64,000 nt of DNA from Methylobacterium sp. E-005 (lineage in GTDB: Bacteria > Pseudomonadota > Alphaproteobacteria > Rhizobiales > Beijerinckiaceae), in the NCBI RefSeq assembly GCF_022829725.1, contig NZ_JAKSYG010000179.1:1-64000 (forward strand), read 5' to 3'. Below the pieces are notes generated by a model that saw only the letters and a program-made list of their open reading frames with translations, made no database searches and was not told the origin of the DNA. Position numbers and translations under genes: made by a program. This document shows, piece after piece, positions 48,490 to 56,486 of the stretch. The stretch's first letter is position 1, and each line of letters begins with the position of its first letter.

Positions 48490-48876
48490 ATGTCAGAAAG
48501 CCCGTCCGACCAACCTGTGGTGCTCCTTGTCGAGGATGACGGGCTCCTTCTCATGGAGGCCGCCGACACCCTGGCGGATGCGGGCTTCACGGTGCTGGAG
48601 GCGAGCCACGCCGACAAGGCGCTGAAGGTCCTGGAGAACCGCGACGATGTCGGCGTCCTGATGACGGATGTCGACATGCCGCAGGGCTCGATGGACGGCT
48701 TCGCCCTCGCCCGGCTGGTGGCGCATCGCTGGCCGTCGATCCCGGTGCTGGTGGTGTCCGGCATGGGCACGCCCGGCCCGAACGACATGCCGGAGGGCGC
48801 GCGGTTCATCCCCAAACCCTACGAGCCGACCACGCTGGTCCGGACGCTCCGCGCCTTCATCCAGCGCGCGGCTTGA
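48490..48876 (+). CDS. Single-domain response regulator
   Basis: 128-aa CheY-like receiver without an output domain. VVLLVEDDGLLLMEAADTLA starts the fold with the acidic pair (EDD, about 14-16); the phospho-acceptor Asp is in VLMTDVDMPQGSMDGF (about 62, within TDVDMP); the switch Thr/Ser is VVSGMG and the Lys is FIPKPYEP (about 109). Likely a phosphorelay intermediate or an adaptor. ATG 48490 or an upstream start at 48406. No kinase is adjacent. Confidence 0.87.
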   Translation: MSESPSDQPVVLLVEDDGLLLMEAADTLADAGFTVLEASHADKALKVLENRDDVGVLMTDVDMPQGSMDGFALARLVAHRWPSIPVLVVSGMGTPGPNDMPEGARFIPKPYEPTTLVRTLRAFIQRAA

Positions 48877-48934
48877 CGCGCTGGCCCGTCCGGGCTCACC
48901 GAGGCGCCGGGCCCCGAACTCCCGACCGAGAGCC

Positions 48935-50227
48935 ATGACGGACAGCACCCGAAAGCACCGCTTCGCGACGCGGGCCATCCATGCGGGCGCCGCCCCGGAT
49001 CCCGCCACGGGCGCGCGGGTCCAGCCGATCTACTTCACGAACGGTTTCGTGTTCGACTCGACCGAGCAGGCCGCCGACATCTTTGCGGGGCGCCGCACCG
49101 GCTTCTCGTATTCCCGGGGTTCGAACCCGACGGTCGCCGCGCTGGAGCGCCGCATTGCGGATCTGGAGGGCGCGAAGGCTGGGGTGGCGGTGTCCTCCGG
49201 GCAATCCGCCATGCAGCTGGTGCTGATGACGCTGATGAAGAGCGGTGACGCCTATGTCGCGTCCCCGCGCCTGTTCGGCGGGTCGCTGGGCCTGATGCGG
49301 CGGCTCGACGGGCGCTACGACCTCAAGCCGCGCTTCGCCCGGGGCATGGCCCCGGAGGATTTCGAGGCGGCGATCACCCCGGACTGCCGGGCGATCTTCT
49401 GCGAATCGATCGTGAATCCCTGTGCCTCCGTGGTCGACCTCGACGGGATCGCCGCAGTGGCGCGTCGCCACAATCTGCCGCTCGTCGTGGACAACACCCT
49501 CGCCTCGCCGGCCCTGATCCGGCCGATCGAGCACGGCGCCGACATCGTCTGGCACTCCACCTCGAAGTTCCTGAGCGGCTCCGGCCAGACCATCGGCGGC
49601 GTGATCTGCGATGCCGGCACCTTTGATTGGGCGAAGGCCGGCGGCTACAACCTGATCACCGAGCCCTGGCCGGACTACGATGGCCTCGTGCTGACGGAGG
49701 CGTTCCCGGAGACGCCCTTCGCGGCGGCCTGCCGGTTCTTCGGCCTGCGCGACCTCGGCCCCGGCCTGTCACCGATGAACGCGTTCCTGACGCTGATGGG
49801 CATCGAGACCCTGCCGCTGCGCATGGAGCGGCATTGCGCCAACGCCCGGGCGGTGGCGGCCTTCCTGAAGGACCACCCGGCGGTGGATTGGGTGAGCTAC
49901 CCGATGCTGCCGGGTCAAACCGGCGAGGACCTCGCCCGCCGGTATACGCCGGGCGGGCCGGGCTCGATCTTCACCTTCGCGCTCAAGGGCGGCGAGCCGG
50001 CGGCCCTCAAAGTGATCGCCCGGCTGGAGCTGATCTCCCACCTCGTGAATATCGGCGAGATCAAGTCGTTGGCGATCCACCCGTCCTCGACCACGCACCG
50101 GCAGCTGCCGGAGCACGAGAAGGCCGCCGCCCTGGTCGGTCCCGAGACTGTTCGACTGTCGATCGGGCTGGAGAATGAGGCGGATTTGATCGCCGATCTC
50201 CAGCAGGCCTTGGATCAGCTGGGCTGA
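48935..50227 (+). CDS. O-acetyl/O-succinylhomoserine sulfhydrylase
   Basis: PLP-dependent gamma-elimination enzyme of methionine or sulfur metabolism (Cys/Met metabolism family), 430 aa. Seen: FATRAIHAGAAPDPATGARV (about 9-28), FSYSRGSNPTVAALERRIAD (about 57-76), VSSGQSAMQLVL (about 87), NTLASPALIRPIEHGADIVW (about 188-207), and the PLP-Lys in STSKFLSGSGQTIGG (about 210). EIKSLAIHPSSTTHRQL near 369 is typical of MetY/MetZ. Which acyl-homoserine is used is not resolved; I favour a MetZ-like role. Confidence 0.87.
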   Translation: MTDSTRKHRFATRAIHAGAAPDPATGARVQPIYFTNGFVFDSTEQAADIFAGRRTGFSYSRGSNPTVAALERRIADLEGAKAGVAVSSGQSAMQLVLMTLMKSGDAYVASPRLFGGSLGLMRRLDGRYDLKPRFARGMAPEDFEAAITPDCRAIFCESIVNPCASVVDLDGIAAVARRHNLPLVVDNTLASPALIRPIEHGADIVWHSTSKFLSGSGQTIGGVICDAGTFDWAKAGGYNLITEPWPDYDGLVLTEAFPETPFAAACRFFGLRDLGPGLSPMNAFLTLMGIETLPLRMERHCANARAVAAFLKDHPAVDWVSYPMLPGQTGEDLARRYTPGGPGSIFTFALKGGEPAALKVIARLELISHLVNIGEIKSLAIHPSSTTHRQLPEHEKAAALVGPETVRLSIGLENEADLIADLQQALDQLG

Positions 50228-50237
50228 GCGGGGGGGC

Positions 50238-51407
50238 TCAGCGCCGCCGTTCCAGGATCGACACGTAGTTCGCGACGGCCGCGCCGCCCATGTTGAAGAT
50301 CCCGGCGAGCTCCGCCCCGGGCACCTGCATCTCGCCGGCCTCGCCCATCAGCTGAAGGCAGGCCATCACGTGCATCGACACGCCGGTGGCGCCGACCGGA
50401 TGGCCCTTGGCCTTCAGCCCGCCCGATGGGTTGATCGGCAGCCGCCCGCCCTTCTCGGCGAGCCCGTCGCGCACCACGCGAAACCCCTCGCCCGGGGCGG
50501 CGAGACCCATCGCCTCGTACTCGATCAGCTCGGCGATGGTGAAGCAGTCATGCGTCTCCACGAAGGACAGGTCGTCGTTACCGATCCCGGCCTGCGCCCG
50601 CGCCTTGTCCCAGGCCATCCGCGCGCCCTTGAATTCGGTCGGGTCCCGGCGGGAGAGCGGCAGGATGTCGTTGACGTGGGCCCGGGCACGGAAGGCGATC
50701 GCCCGCTCCAGCCCCTCGGCGGTCTCGGCATCCGCCACCACGAGTGCCGCCGCGCCGTCCGAGATCAGTGAGCAGTCGGTGCGCCGCAGGGGGGCGGCCA
50801 CGTAGGGGTTCTTGTCCGAGACCCGGTTGCAGAAGTCGAAGCCCAGATCCTTGCGCAGCTGCGCGTAGGGGTTGGCGACGCCGTTGCGGTGGTTCTTGGC
50901 GGCGATCCGGGCCAGCTCCTCGCTGCGGTCGCCGTAGCGCTGGAAATAGCCCGCTGCGATCCGCCCGAACACGCCCGCGAAGCCGCCCTCGATCTCGGCC
51001 TCCTCCTTCCGGTAGGAGGCGCCGAGCAGGATGTCGCCGGTCTCCGCCACGGTCTTGGCCGTCATCTTCTCGGCTCCGATCACCAGCGCGATCCGGCCCC
51101 GGCCGCTGCCGACGAAGTCGAGGGCCGCGTAGAGCGCCGCCGAGCCGGTGGCGCAGGCATTCTCCAGATGGGTCGCCGGCACGTGGGCGAGGCCCGGCCG
51201 GTTCACGGCGACGAGGGAGCCCTCGAAACCCTGCTTCGAGAAGCCGGTGTTCATCGAGCCCACGTAGATGCCGTCGACCTGGGCCTCCTCGACGCCGGCA
51301 TGGGCCAGGGCCTCGCCGGAGACCCTCGCGATCAGCCCCTCGACATCCGGTTCGTCCAGCTTGCCGAAGGGGGTGTGGGCCCAGCCCACGATGCAGGCGC
51401 GTGTCAT
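50238..51407 (-). CDS. Thiolase family protein (acetyl-CoA acetyltransferase-like)
   Basis: Thiolase fold, 389 aa. Seen: VDGIYVGSMNTGFSKQGFEG (about 43-62), the nucleophilic Cys in HLENACATGSAALYAALDFV (about 82-101), VSDKNPYVAAPLRRTDCSLI, ETHDCFTIAELIEYEAMGLA (about 291-310), and NPSGGLKAKGHPVGATGV with the catalytic His (about 338-355). This resembles SCP-X/steroid-type thiolases, which often pair with a DUF35 protein; none is seen. ATG at 51405-51407. The IlvD/Edd dehydratase gene precedes it on the same strand by 64 bp. Confidence 0.83.
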   Translation of the reverse strand: MTRACIVGWAHTPFGKLDEPDVEGLIARVSGEALAHAGVEEAQVDGIYVGSMNTGFSKQGFEGSLVAVNRPGLAHVPATHLENACATGSAALYAALDFVGSGRGRIALVIGAEKMTAKTVAETGDILLGASYRKEEAEIEGGFAGVFGRIAAGYFQRYGDRSEELARIAAKNHRNGVANPYAQLRKDLGFDFCNRVSDKNPYVAAPLRRTDCSLISDGAAALVVADAETAEGLERAIAFRARAHVNDILPLSRRDPTEFKGARMAWDKARAQAGIGNDDLSFVETHDCFTIAELIEYEAMGLAAPGEGFRVVRDGLAEKGGRLPINPSGGLKAKGHPVGATGVSMHVMACLQLMGEAGEMQVPGAELAGIFNMGGAAVANYVSILERRR

Positions 51408-51471
51408 CCGGTGACCTCCCGAGTCTGTGTCCAACGATGGGCCCGGCGCAGCGGGTGATCAAGGCTGCCGA

Positions 51472-53190
51472 TCAGCCCTGACCGCCCTCCCCCATCAGGA
51501 AGTCGAAGTCGCAGCCCTCCGGCGCCTGCGTGACGGTGCGCCGGTAGAGCGCCTTGTAGCCCCGGGTCGGAGCCGGCGGCGGACGGTGATCGGCGAGGCG
51601 GCGGGCGATCTCGTCGGGCTCGACCAGGAGGTCGATCCGCTTGTTCCGGATCGACAGCTTGATCCGGTCGCCGTCGCGCACCGCGGCCAGCGGACCGCCG
51701 ATGGCCGATTCGGGGGCGATGTGCAGCACGATCGAGCCGAACGCCGTGCCGGACATCCGGGCGTCAGAGATGCGCACCATGTCCTTCACCCCCGCCCGGG
51801 CGAGTTTTTTGGGGATCGGCAGGTAACCGGCTTCCGGCATTCCGGCGGCGTGGGGGCCGGCATTCTGCAGGACCAGGACGTCGCCCGGGCCGACATCGAG
51901 GTCGGGATCGTCGATCCGCCGGCTCAGATCCTCCAGCCCGGTGAACACCACCGCCCGGCCCTCGGATTCGAACAGCTCCGGCGTCGCGGCCGCCCGCTTG
52001 AAGATCGCGCCCTCGGGCGCGAGGTTGCCGGTCAACGCCACCAGCCCGCCAACCGGCGAGACGGGATTGTCGAAGGCGCGGATCACCGACCGGTCGACCC
52101 AGCCGGAAGGCTCGTCCAGGCGCTCGGCCAGCGTTCGGCCTTCGACGTCCACGGTGTCGAGATGGAGGAGCGGACGCAATTCGCGCAGCAGCGCGCCCAT
52201 GCCGCCGGCCGCGTGGAAATCCTCCATGTAGCCCTCGCCCACGGGCTTCAGGTCGACCAGCACCGGCGTCTCGTCGGAGATCTGGTTGAAGCGCTCATAC
52301 GGAACGCGGATGCCGAGCCGCCCCGCGATGGCGGAGAGGTGGACGATGGCGTTGGTCGAGCCCGAGACTGCCATCAGCACCCGGATGGCGTTCTCCACCG
52401 ATTCGCGGGTGATGACCTGCGACGGCGCGATCTTCGACTGGATCAGTCGCACCGCCGCGCGGCCGGTCTCCTCGGCGGCGACCAGCCGGTCGGAATGGAC
52501 GGCGGGGATCGCGGCCGTGCCGGGCAGCGACATGCCGAGCGCCTCCGCGATGCACGCCATGGTGGAGGCTGTGCCCATCACCGCGCAGGTGCCGGCGGTG
52601 ACCGAGAGCCGGCCCTCGACCTCGGCGATCTCGTCCGCGTCGACGGTGCCGGCCCGGTATTTCGCCCAAAAACCCCGGCAATCGGTACAGGCGCCGAGCC
52701 GCTGGCCGCGGTGGCGGCCGGTGGACATCGGGCCGGTCACAAGCTGGATCGCCGGCAGCCCCGCCGAGGCTGCCCCCATGAGCTGGGCCGGCACGGTCTT
52801 GTCGCAGCCGCCGATCAGCACGACAGCGTCCATCGGCTGGGCCTGGATCATCTCCTCCGTGTCCATGGCCATCAGGTTGCGGTACATCATGCTGGTCGGG
52901 TTGAGGAAAACCTCGCCGAGCGACACGGTCGGGAACGGCCGCGGCAGCGCCCCGGCCGCCAGCACCCCGCGGGAGACCGCCTCCACCAGTTCGGGCATGC
53001 CCCGGTGGCAGTTGTTGAAGCCCGAGGGCGTCATGGCGATGCCGACCACCGGCTTGTTCAGCAGGCCGACCGAGATGCCCATCGAGCGGGCGAAGGAGCG
53101 GCGCAGGTAGCGGGCGAAATCGCGGTCGCCGTAATTGGTCAGACCGCGGTCGAGCCCGTGCGGCTCGGCATGTCCGGCGTCTTCGCTCAT
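51472..53190 (-). CDS. IlvD/Edd family dehydratase
   Basis: Fe-S-containing dehydratase of dihydroxy acids or aldonic acids, 572 aa. Seen: SFARSMGISVGLLNKPVVGI (about 32-51), PSGFNNCHRGMPELVEAVSR, VLIGGCDKTVPAQLMGAAS (about 121-139) with a cluster Cys, ACTDCRGFWAKYRAG (about 163), TAGTCAVMGTASTMACIAEA (about 197-216), and the late DARMSGTAFGSIVLHIAPES. This branch is closer to sugar acid dehydratases (such as arabonate) than to housekeeping IlvD, but that is by eye. ATG at 53188-53190. Confidence 0.87.
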   Translation of the reverse strand: MSEDAGHAEPHGLDRGLTNYGDRDFARYLRRSFARSMGISVGLLNKPVVGIAMTPSGFNNCHRGMPELVEAVSRGVLAAGALPRPFPTVSLGEVFLNPTSMMYRNLMAMDTEEMIQAQPMDAVVLIGGCDKTVPAQLMGAASAGLPAIQLVTGPMSTGRHRGQRLGACTDCRGFWAKYRAGTVDADEIAEVEGRLSVTAGTCAVMGTASTMACIAEALGMSLPGTAAIPAVHSDRLVAAEETGRAAVRLIQSKIAPSQVITRESVENAIRVLMAVSGSTNAIVHLSAIAGRLGIRVPYERFNQISDETPVLVDLKPVGEGYMEDFHAAGGMGALLRELRPLLHLDTVDVEGRTLAERLDEPSGWVDRSVIRAFDNPVSPVGGLVALTGNLAPEGAIFKRAAATPELFESEGRAVVFTGLEDLSRRIDDPDLDVGPGDVLVLQNAGPHAAGMPEAGYLPIPKKLARAGVKDMVRISDARMSGTAFGSIVLHIAPESAIGGPLAAVRDGDRIKLSIRNKRIDLLVEPDEIARRLADHRPPPAPTRGYKALYRRTVTQAPEGCDFDFLMGEGGQG

Positions 53191-53225
53191 GGCATCGATC
53201 CCTGAAACGTCAGTTCCGCAGGCGC

Positions 53226-53315
53226 TCAGCGCAGGTGGAAGGCGATCCACGCGACCCCGGCGAGCACGACGGCCGTAAGCAACCACCGCGCGTATACGCG
53301 ATACCGTATTCTCAC
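53226..53315 (-). CDS. Possible 29-aa membrane peptide coupled to the Nudix gene
   Basis: GTG start at 53313-53315 overlaps the Nudix stop by 4 bp (GTGA). The product reads VRIRYRVYARWLLTAVVLAG and ends VAWIAFHLR, with one helix at residues 12-27 and a basic N-terminus. Translational coupling and hydrophobicity are the only support. Confidence 0.35.
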   Translation of the reverse strand: MRIRYRVYARWLLTAVVLAGVAWIAFHLR

Positions 53316-53881
53316 GCCGGGAAAAGCTCCGGGTGGCGGGCGCGCAGGGCGAGGACGAGGGTGAGCGTCTTCAGGTCGGTGATCGCGGCGCGGTCGGCCT
53401 GGGCGGCGAGTTCGGCGAGCGGCATCTCGACGATCCGGATGTTCTCGTGCTCGCCCTCGGCCCCGCCGCCGGCTTCGGCCCGGTCGGTCCGCCCGTAGGG
53501 GGCGAGGAAAAGATGGATCTTCTCGGTGGTCAGGCTCGCGCAGGAATAGGTGGCGCCGACGAATTCGAGGTCGCGTAGCCGCAGGCCGACCTCCTCCAGC
53601 ACCTCGCGGCGGGCATTCTCCTCCGGGCCGCCGTCGTCGATCATGCCGGCGGGCGCCTCGAGCTGGACCTGCTCGCCGGACGCGAAGAGCGGCGGCACGC
53701 GCAACTCGCGCACCAGCGTCGCGACCCGCCGCTCGGGATCGTAGGGCAGGATCCCGACCGAGTCGCCGTGGTCCTCGATCGCCCGTTCCGCGACGGACCC
53801 ATCGTGCAGTCGCACCTGCGCGAGGCCGAACCGGTTCCATCCTTCATGCAGGAAGCGGATCGACAGGATCTCGGCCTTCAT
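53312..53881 (-). CDS. Nudix hydrolase (ADP-ribose pyrophosphatase-like)
   Basis: Nucleoside diphosphate-X hydrolase, 189 aa. Nudix box GMIDDGGPEENARREVLEEV (residues about 79-98), with REVLEEVGL matching REUxEExGU. N-terminal strand pattern (AERAIEDHGDSVGILPYDPE) resembles ADP-ribose pyrophosphatases (NudF). ATG at 53879-53881 with GAGG upstream; an ATG one codon earlier is equally open. A 29-aa membrane peptide is overlapped downstream. Confidence 0.85.
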   Translation of the reverse strand: MKAEILSIRFLHEGWNRFGLAQVRLHDGSVAERAIEDHGDSVGILPYDPERRVATLVRELRVPPLFASGEQVQLEAPAGMIDDGGPEENARREVLEEVGLRLRDLEFVGATYSCASLTTEKIHLFLAPYGRTDRAEAGGGAEGEHENIRIVEMPLAELAAQADRAAITDLKTLTLVLALRARHPELFPA

Positions 53882-54028
53882 CATGCGTCCTCGCCCACGG
53901 AACGGTCCCACGTCGCCCTGTGCTTACACGAAGGCGTGTCCGCGTGGTCCGGAACGCCGACGCCTCGAACCCGTTTGGGTCGATCGAACGTATGGCTACG
54001 CTTTTACGGCGGTTTCCGGTCAGGATCG

Positions 54029-54520
54029 ATGCGGCTAGGACCGATCAGCGGGTTCAGAGAGCGGACGACGCGCGACGCCGTCGCGATCTGGATTCTGCTG
54101 GCCCTCACCTACCTGATCTTCGCCGGCTCGGTGAGTGTGAACGAAGGCATCGCCACGGTCGGCTGCGCCACCCTCGGCACGGCCTGGTGGTGGGTGGTGG
54201 GACGGCGCGGCGGCGTGCGCTTCCGGTTCGACCACGCATCGCTCAGGCCCCTCGGCCGGGCCATCCTGGGCATGGCCCGGCAGACGGTTCGGGTCGGAGT
54301 TCATCTGGCGCGGGCGGTAATCGGCCGCGCGGAGGGCGGTGCGACGCATGAGCAGAGTGCCGCCACGATCGCCTGGGCGCGGCCCGATGGCGAGATGGCG
54401 GCAGCGACGCGGGCGGTTGGGCTGCTCTCCGCCTCCCTCGCCCCGGACAGCTACGTGCTGACCCTGGACCGCGCGCACGGGACGGTGGCGACGCACGCCC
54501 TCGAGGGCGAGGCACCATGA
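54029..54520 (+). CDS. mnhE: Na+/H+ antiporter subunit E (MnhE/MrpE)
   Basis: First gene of an Mrp-like operon. 163 aa with two or three hydrophobic segments near the N-terminus (AVAIWILLALTYLIFAGSVS, about 18-37; and AWWWVVG). The MrpE domain continues with MARQTVRVGVHLARAVIG and LSASLAPDSYVLTLD (about 130-144), typical of the C-terminus where Mrp-E ends. ATG at 54029 after CAGGA. Confidence 0.8.
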   Translation: MRLGPISGFRERTTRDAVAIWILLALTYLIFAGSVSVNEGIATVGCATLGTAWWWVVGRRGGVRFRFDHASLRPLGRAILGMARQTVRVGVHLARAVIGRAEGGATHEQSAATIAWARPDGEMAAATRAVGLLSASLAPDSYVLTLDRAHGTVATHALEGEAP

Positions 54521-54768
54521 ACATCTGGACGGCCGCCATCCTGGCGCTGCTGCCGCCGCTGATCCTCGCGGCCGTCCTGGCGTGGCGCGGGCGGCCCGGC
54601 CAGCGCTTCGCCGCCTACCAGCTCGCCGGCAGCGTGACCGTGCTGATCCTGACGCTCATGGCGTTCGCCACCGATCAGGCCTCGATTACCGACCTCGCCC
54701 TCACCCTGGTCCTGCTCAACCTGCCCGGCACGATGCTGCTCGCGGTCTTCCTGGAGCGCTGGATATGA
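54517..54768 (+). CDS. mnhF: Antiporter subunit F (MnhF/MrpF)
   Basis: 83-aa, three-helix membrane protein. Late sequence ASITDLALTLVLLNLPGTML with the MrpF pattern D...AL...NLPGT, and ending VFLERWI. Overlaps the end of mnhE by 4 bp (ATGA) and the start of mnhG likewise. Confidence 0.87.
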   Translation: MNIWTAAILALLPPLILAAVLAWRGRPGQRFAAYQLAGSVTVLILTLMAFATDQASITDLALTLVLLNLPGTMLLAVFLERWI

Positions 54769-55049
54769 GCGTCGTGATCGGCGGGGTGCTCGGCCTCGCT
54801 GTGGCGGTGACGTGGCTTTCCGCCCTCGCCCTGTGGCGCCTGCCCCGGGCCCTCGACCGGCTGCATGCGCTCGCCTTCCTCAACGTCGCGGTCTCCGGCC
54901 TCGTGACCGTGGCGGCCTTCCTGTCCGACGGAATCTCGGGGCGCTCGCTCAAGATCCTGGTGATGATGGTGGTGTTCTTAGGCTGGGCCGCGGTGCTGTC
55001 GCACGTCTCCGGCCGGGCCGTGCTGATGCGCGAGGGGCGCTCGGCATGA
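54765..55049 (+). CDS. mnhG: Antiporter subunit G (MnhG/MrpG)
   Basis: 94 aa with three membrane helices. Core MrpG pattern LWRLPRALDRLHALAFLNVA (about 23-42), which resembles the family's R.PD...R.HA.. motif. Starts inside the end of mnhF (ATGA overlap) and overlaps the next gene in the same way. Confidence 0.85.
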   Translation: MSVVIGGVLGLAVAVTWLSALALWRLPRALDRLHALAFLNVAVSGLVTVAAFLSDGISGRSLKILVMMVVFLGWAAVLSHVSGRAVLMREGRSA

Positions 55050-55297
55050 CGGTCATCCTGCCCCTGCTCTTCCTGCTCACGGCGGTTTCCGGCACCGCCG
55101 TCGTGCTGGTGCGCGACCCCACCCGGCAGATCTTCGCCATCGCGATCAACGGGCTCGTTCTGACGATCCTGTTCGACGCGCTTCAGGCCCCCGACGTCGC
55201 CCTGTCGGAGCTGGCGGTGGGCTCGGCCGCCGTGCCGCTTCTCTTCCTCGTCGCCTTGATGGCTGTGCGTACGCAAGCCCCCGGGGAGGAATCGTGA
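55046..55297 (+). CDS. MbhD-like small antiporter subunit (DUF4040)
   Basis: 83-aa, three-helix protein. FAIAINGLVLTILFDALQAP, then DVALSELAVGSAAVPLLFLV, matches the MbhD/MrpA C-terminal DUF4040 pattern with the AIxxxxxGL...APDVALTE/SELAVG run. In full Mrp operons this domain is part of MrpA; here it is a stand-alone gene. ATGA coupling on both sides. Confidence 0.8.
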   Translation: MTVILPLLFLLTAVSGTAVVLVRDPTRQIFAIAINGLVLTILFDALQAPDVALSELAVGSAAVPLLFLVALMAVRTQAPGEES

Positions 55298-56070
55298 GCC
55301 CGCGGATCCGCGTCGCGCTGCTTGCCCTGTCGGGCCTGATCCTGCTGCCCTGCGCCGCCCAGGTGATTGCGGGGCTGCCGGCCTTCGGTTCGACCATCGC
55401 CCAGTACGGTGAACGCATCAACGCGATCACCCCGGAGGCGCGCCATGTCGCCAACATGGTGAGCGCGATCAACTTCGACCTGCGTGGCCTCGACACGTTG
55501 GGCGAGGAGTTCATGCTGCTCGCCGCCATCACCGGTACGGTGGTGCTGCTGCGCGGCCGCCGCGGCGAGGGCAATTCGGAACGGGCCATGCGCCGGCCCG
55601 GCCGCGCCGTCATCCCGCGCTCGGAGGCGACGGTGCTGGCCTGCCGGATCGCCGGTCCCCTCACCGGCCTGTTCGGCCTCTACGTAGTGCTGCACGCCAC
55701 CGTCACCCCCGGCGGCGGGTTCCAGGGCGGCGTGATCCTCGCTTCGGGAACCCTGCTGATCTACCTCGGCGAGGGCTATGCCGGCTGGCGGGACGCGATC
55801 CGCAGCCACTGGCTCGACGCACTGGAGGGAGGAGGCGCGCTTCTCTTCGCCCTGTGCGGTCTGGCGCCGATGCTCGTAGGCGCCGCTTTTATGCAGAACA
55901 TCCTGCCGCTCGGCACGTTTCGCGACCTGTTTTCCGGCGGCCTGATGCCGGTCGAGAATCTTGGCGTGGCCCTGGCGGTGGCGGGCGGTTTCACCCAGCT
56001 CTTCCTGGAATTCATGGAGGAGACCCGCGAGGCCGAAGAACCGGACGAACCCGGGGAGGAAACCGCGTGA
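55294..56070 (+). CDS. mnhB: MnhB/MbhE domain antiporter subunit
   Basis: 258-aa membrane protein with two parts. N-terminal: INFDLRGLDTLGEEFMLLAA (about 62-81), the MbhE-like domain found at the C-terminus of MrpA. C-terminal MnhB domain: VVLHATVTPGGGFQGGVILA (about 130-149), LLIYLGEGYAGWR, PVENLGVALAVAGGFTQLFL. It thus fuses the small C-terminal MrpA domain to MrpB. GTG start at 55294 in a 4-bp overlap; acidic tail EEPDEPGEETA. Confidence 0.83.
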   Translation: MSPRIRVALLALSGLILLPCAAQVIAGLPAFGSTIAQYGERINAITPEARHVANMVSAINFDLRGLDTLGEEFMLLAAITGTVVLLRGRRGEGNSERAMRRPGRAVIPRSEATVLACRIAGPLTGLFGLYVVLHATVTPGGGFQGGVILASGTLLIYLGEGYAGWRDAIRSHWLDALEGGGALLFALCGLAPMLVGAAFMQNILPLGTFRDLFSGGLMPVENLGVALAVAGGFTQLFLEFMEETREAEEPDEPGEETA

Positions 56071-56486
56071 GTGTGCTGCCTTACGCGGTCGCCGCGTGGT
56101 TGTTCGGGGTCGGCCTCTACGGCATCGCCACGAGCCGCAACTTCATACACCTCGTCGGCTGCCTCGGCGTCTGCCAGTCGGCGACCTACGTGCTGCTGCT
56201 GGGCCTCGGCTATCGCTGGGGCAGCATCGCGCCGATCTTTTATGATCATCCACCGGGCACGCCCGCGGTCGATCCCGTGATGCAGGCCCTGGTGCTGACC
56301 GACATCGTGGTCGGCGCGACGCTGACCGCCCTCCTCCTCGTTCTGACCGTCCAGGCCTACAAGCGCGGCGGCAGCCTCGACCCGGAGAAGCTTCGGCCGA
56401 TGCGGGCCGGCGGCAAATCCGGCCAGCGCCAGGACGCCGGTCACACCTCCGGCCGAGTCTCCGAAGGTGGGCGCAAAGCCTCGTGA
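56067..56486 (+). CDS. mnhC: Antiporter subunit C (MnhC/NuoK-like)
   Basis: 139 aa, three helices homologous to NuoK. Seen: LYGIATSRNFIHLVGCLGVC (about 18-37), YVLLLGLGYRWGS, and PVMQALVLTDIVVGATLTAL (about 69-88). The C-terminal 35 residues are polar and look specific to this group. GTG start at 56067 overlaps the previous stop by 4 bp; the next gene starts in a GTGA overlap. Confidence 0.83.
   Translation: MSVLPYAVAAWLFGVGLYGIATSRNFIHLVGCLGVCQSATYVLLLGLGYRWGSIAPIFYDHPPGTPAVDPVMQALVLTDIVVGATLTALLLVLTVQAYKRGGSLDPEKLRPMRAGGKSGQRQDAGHTSGRVSEGGRKAS

Noticed and set aside
51427-53205. 592-aa open frame antisense to the IlvD/Edd dehydratase
   Set aside because: Mirror of a conserved gene with clear motifs; His/Arg/Gly-rich translation with no fold.
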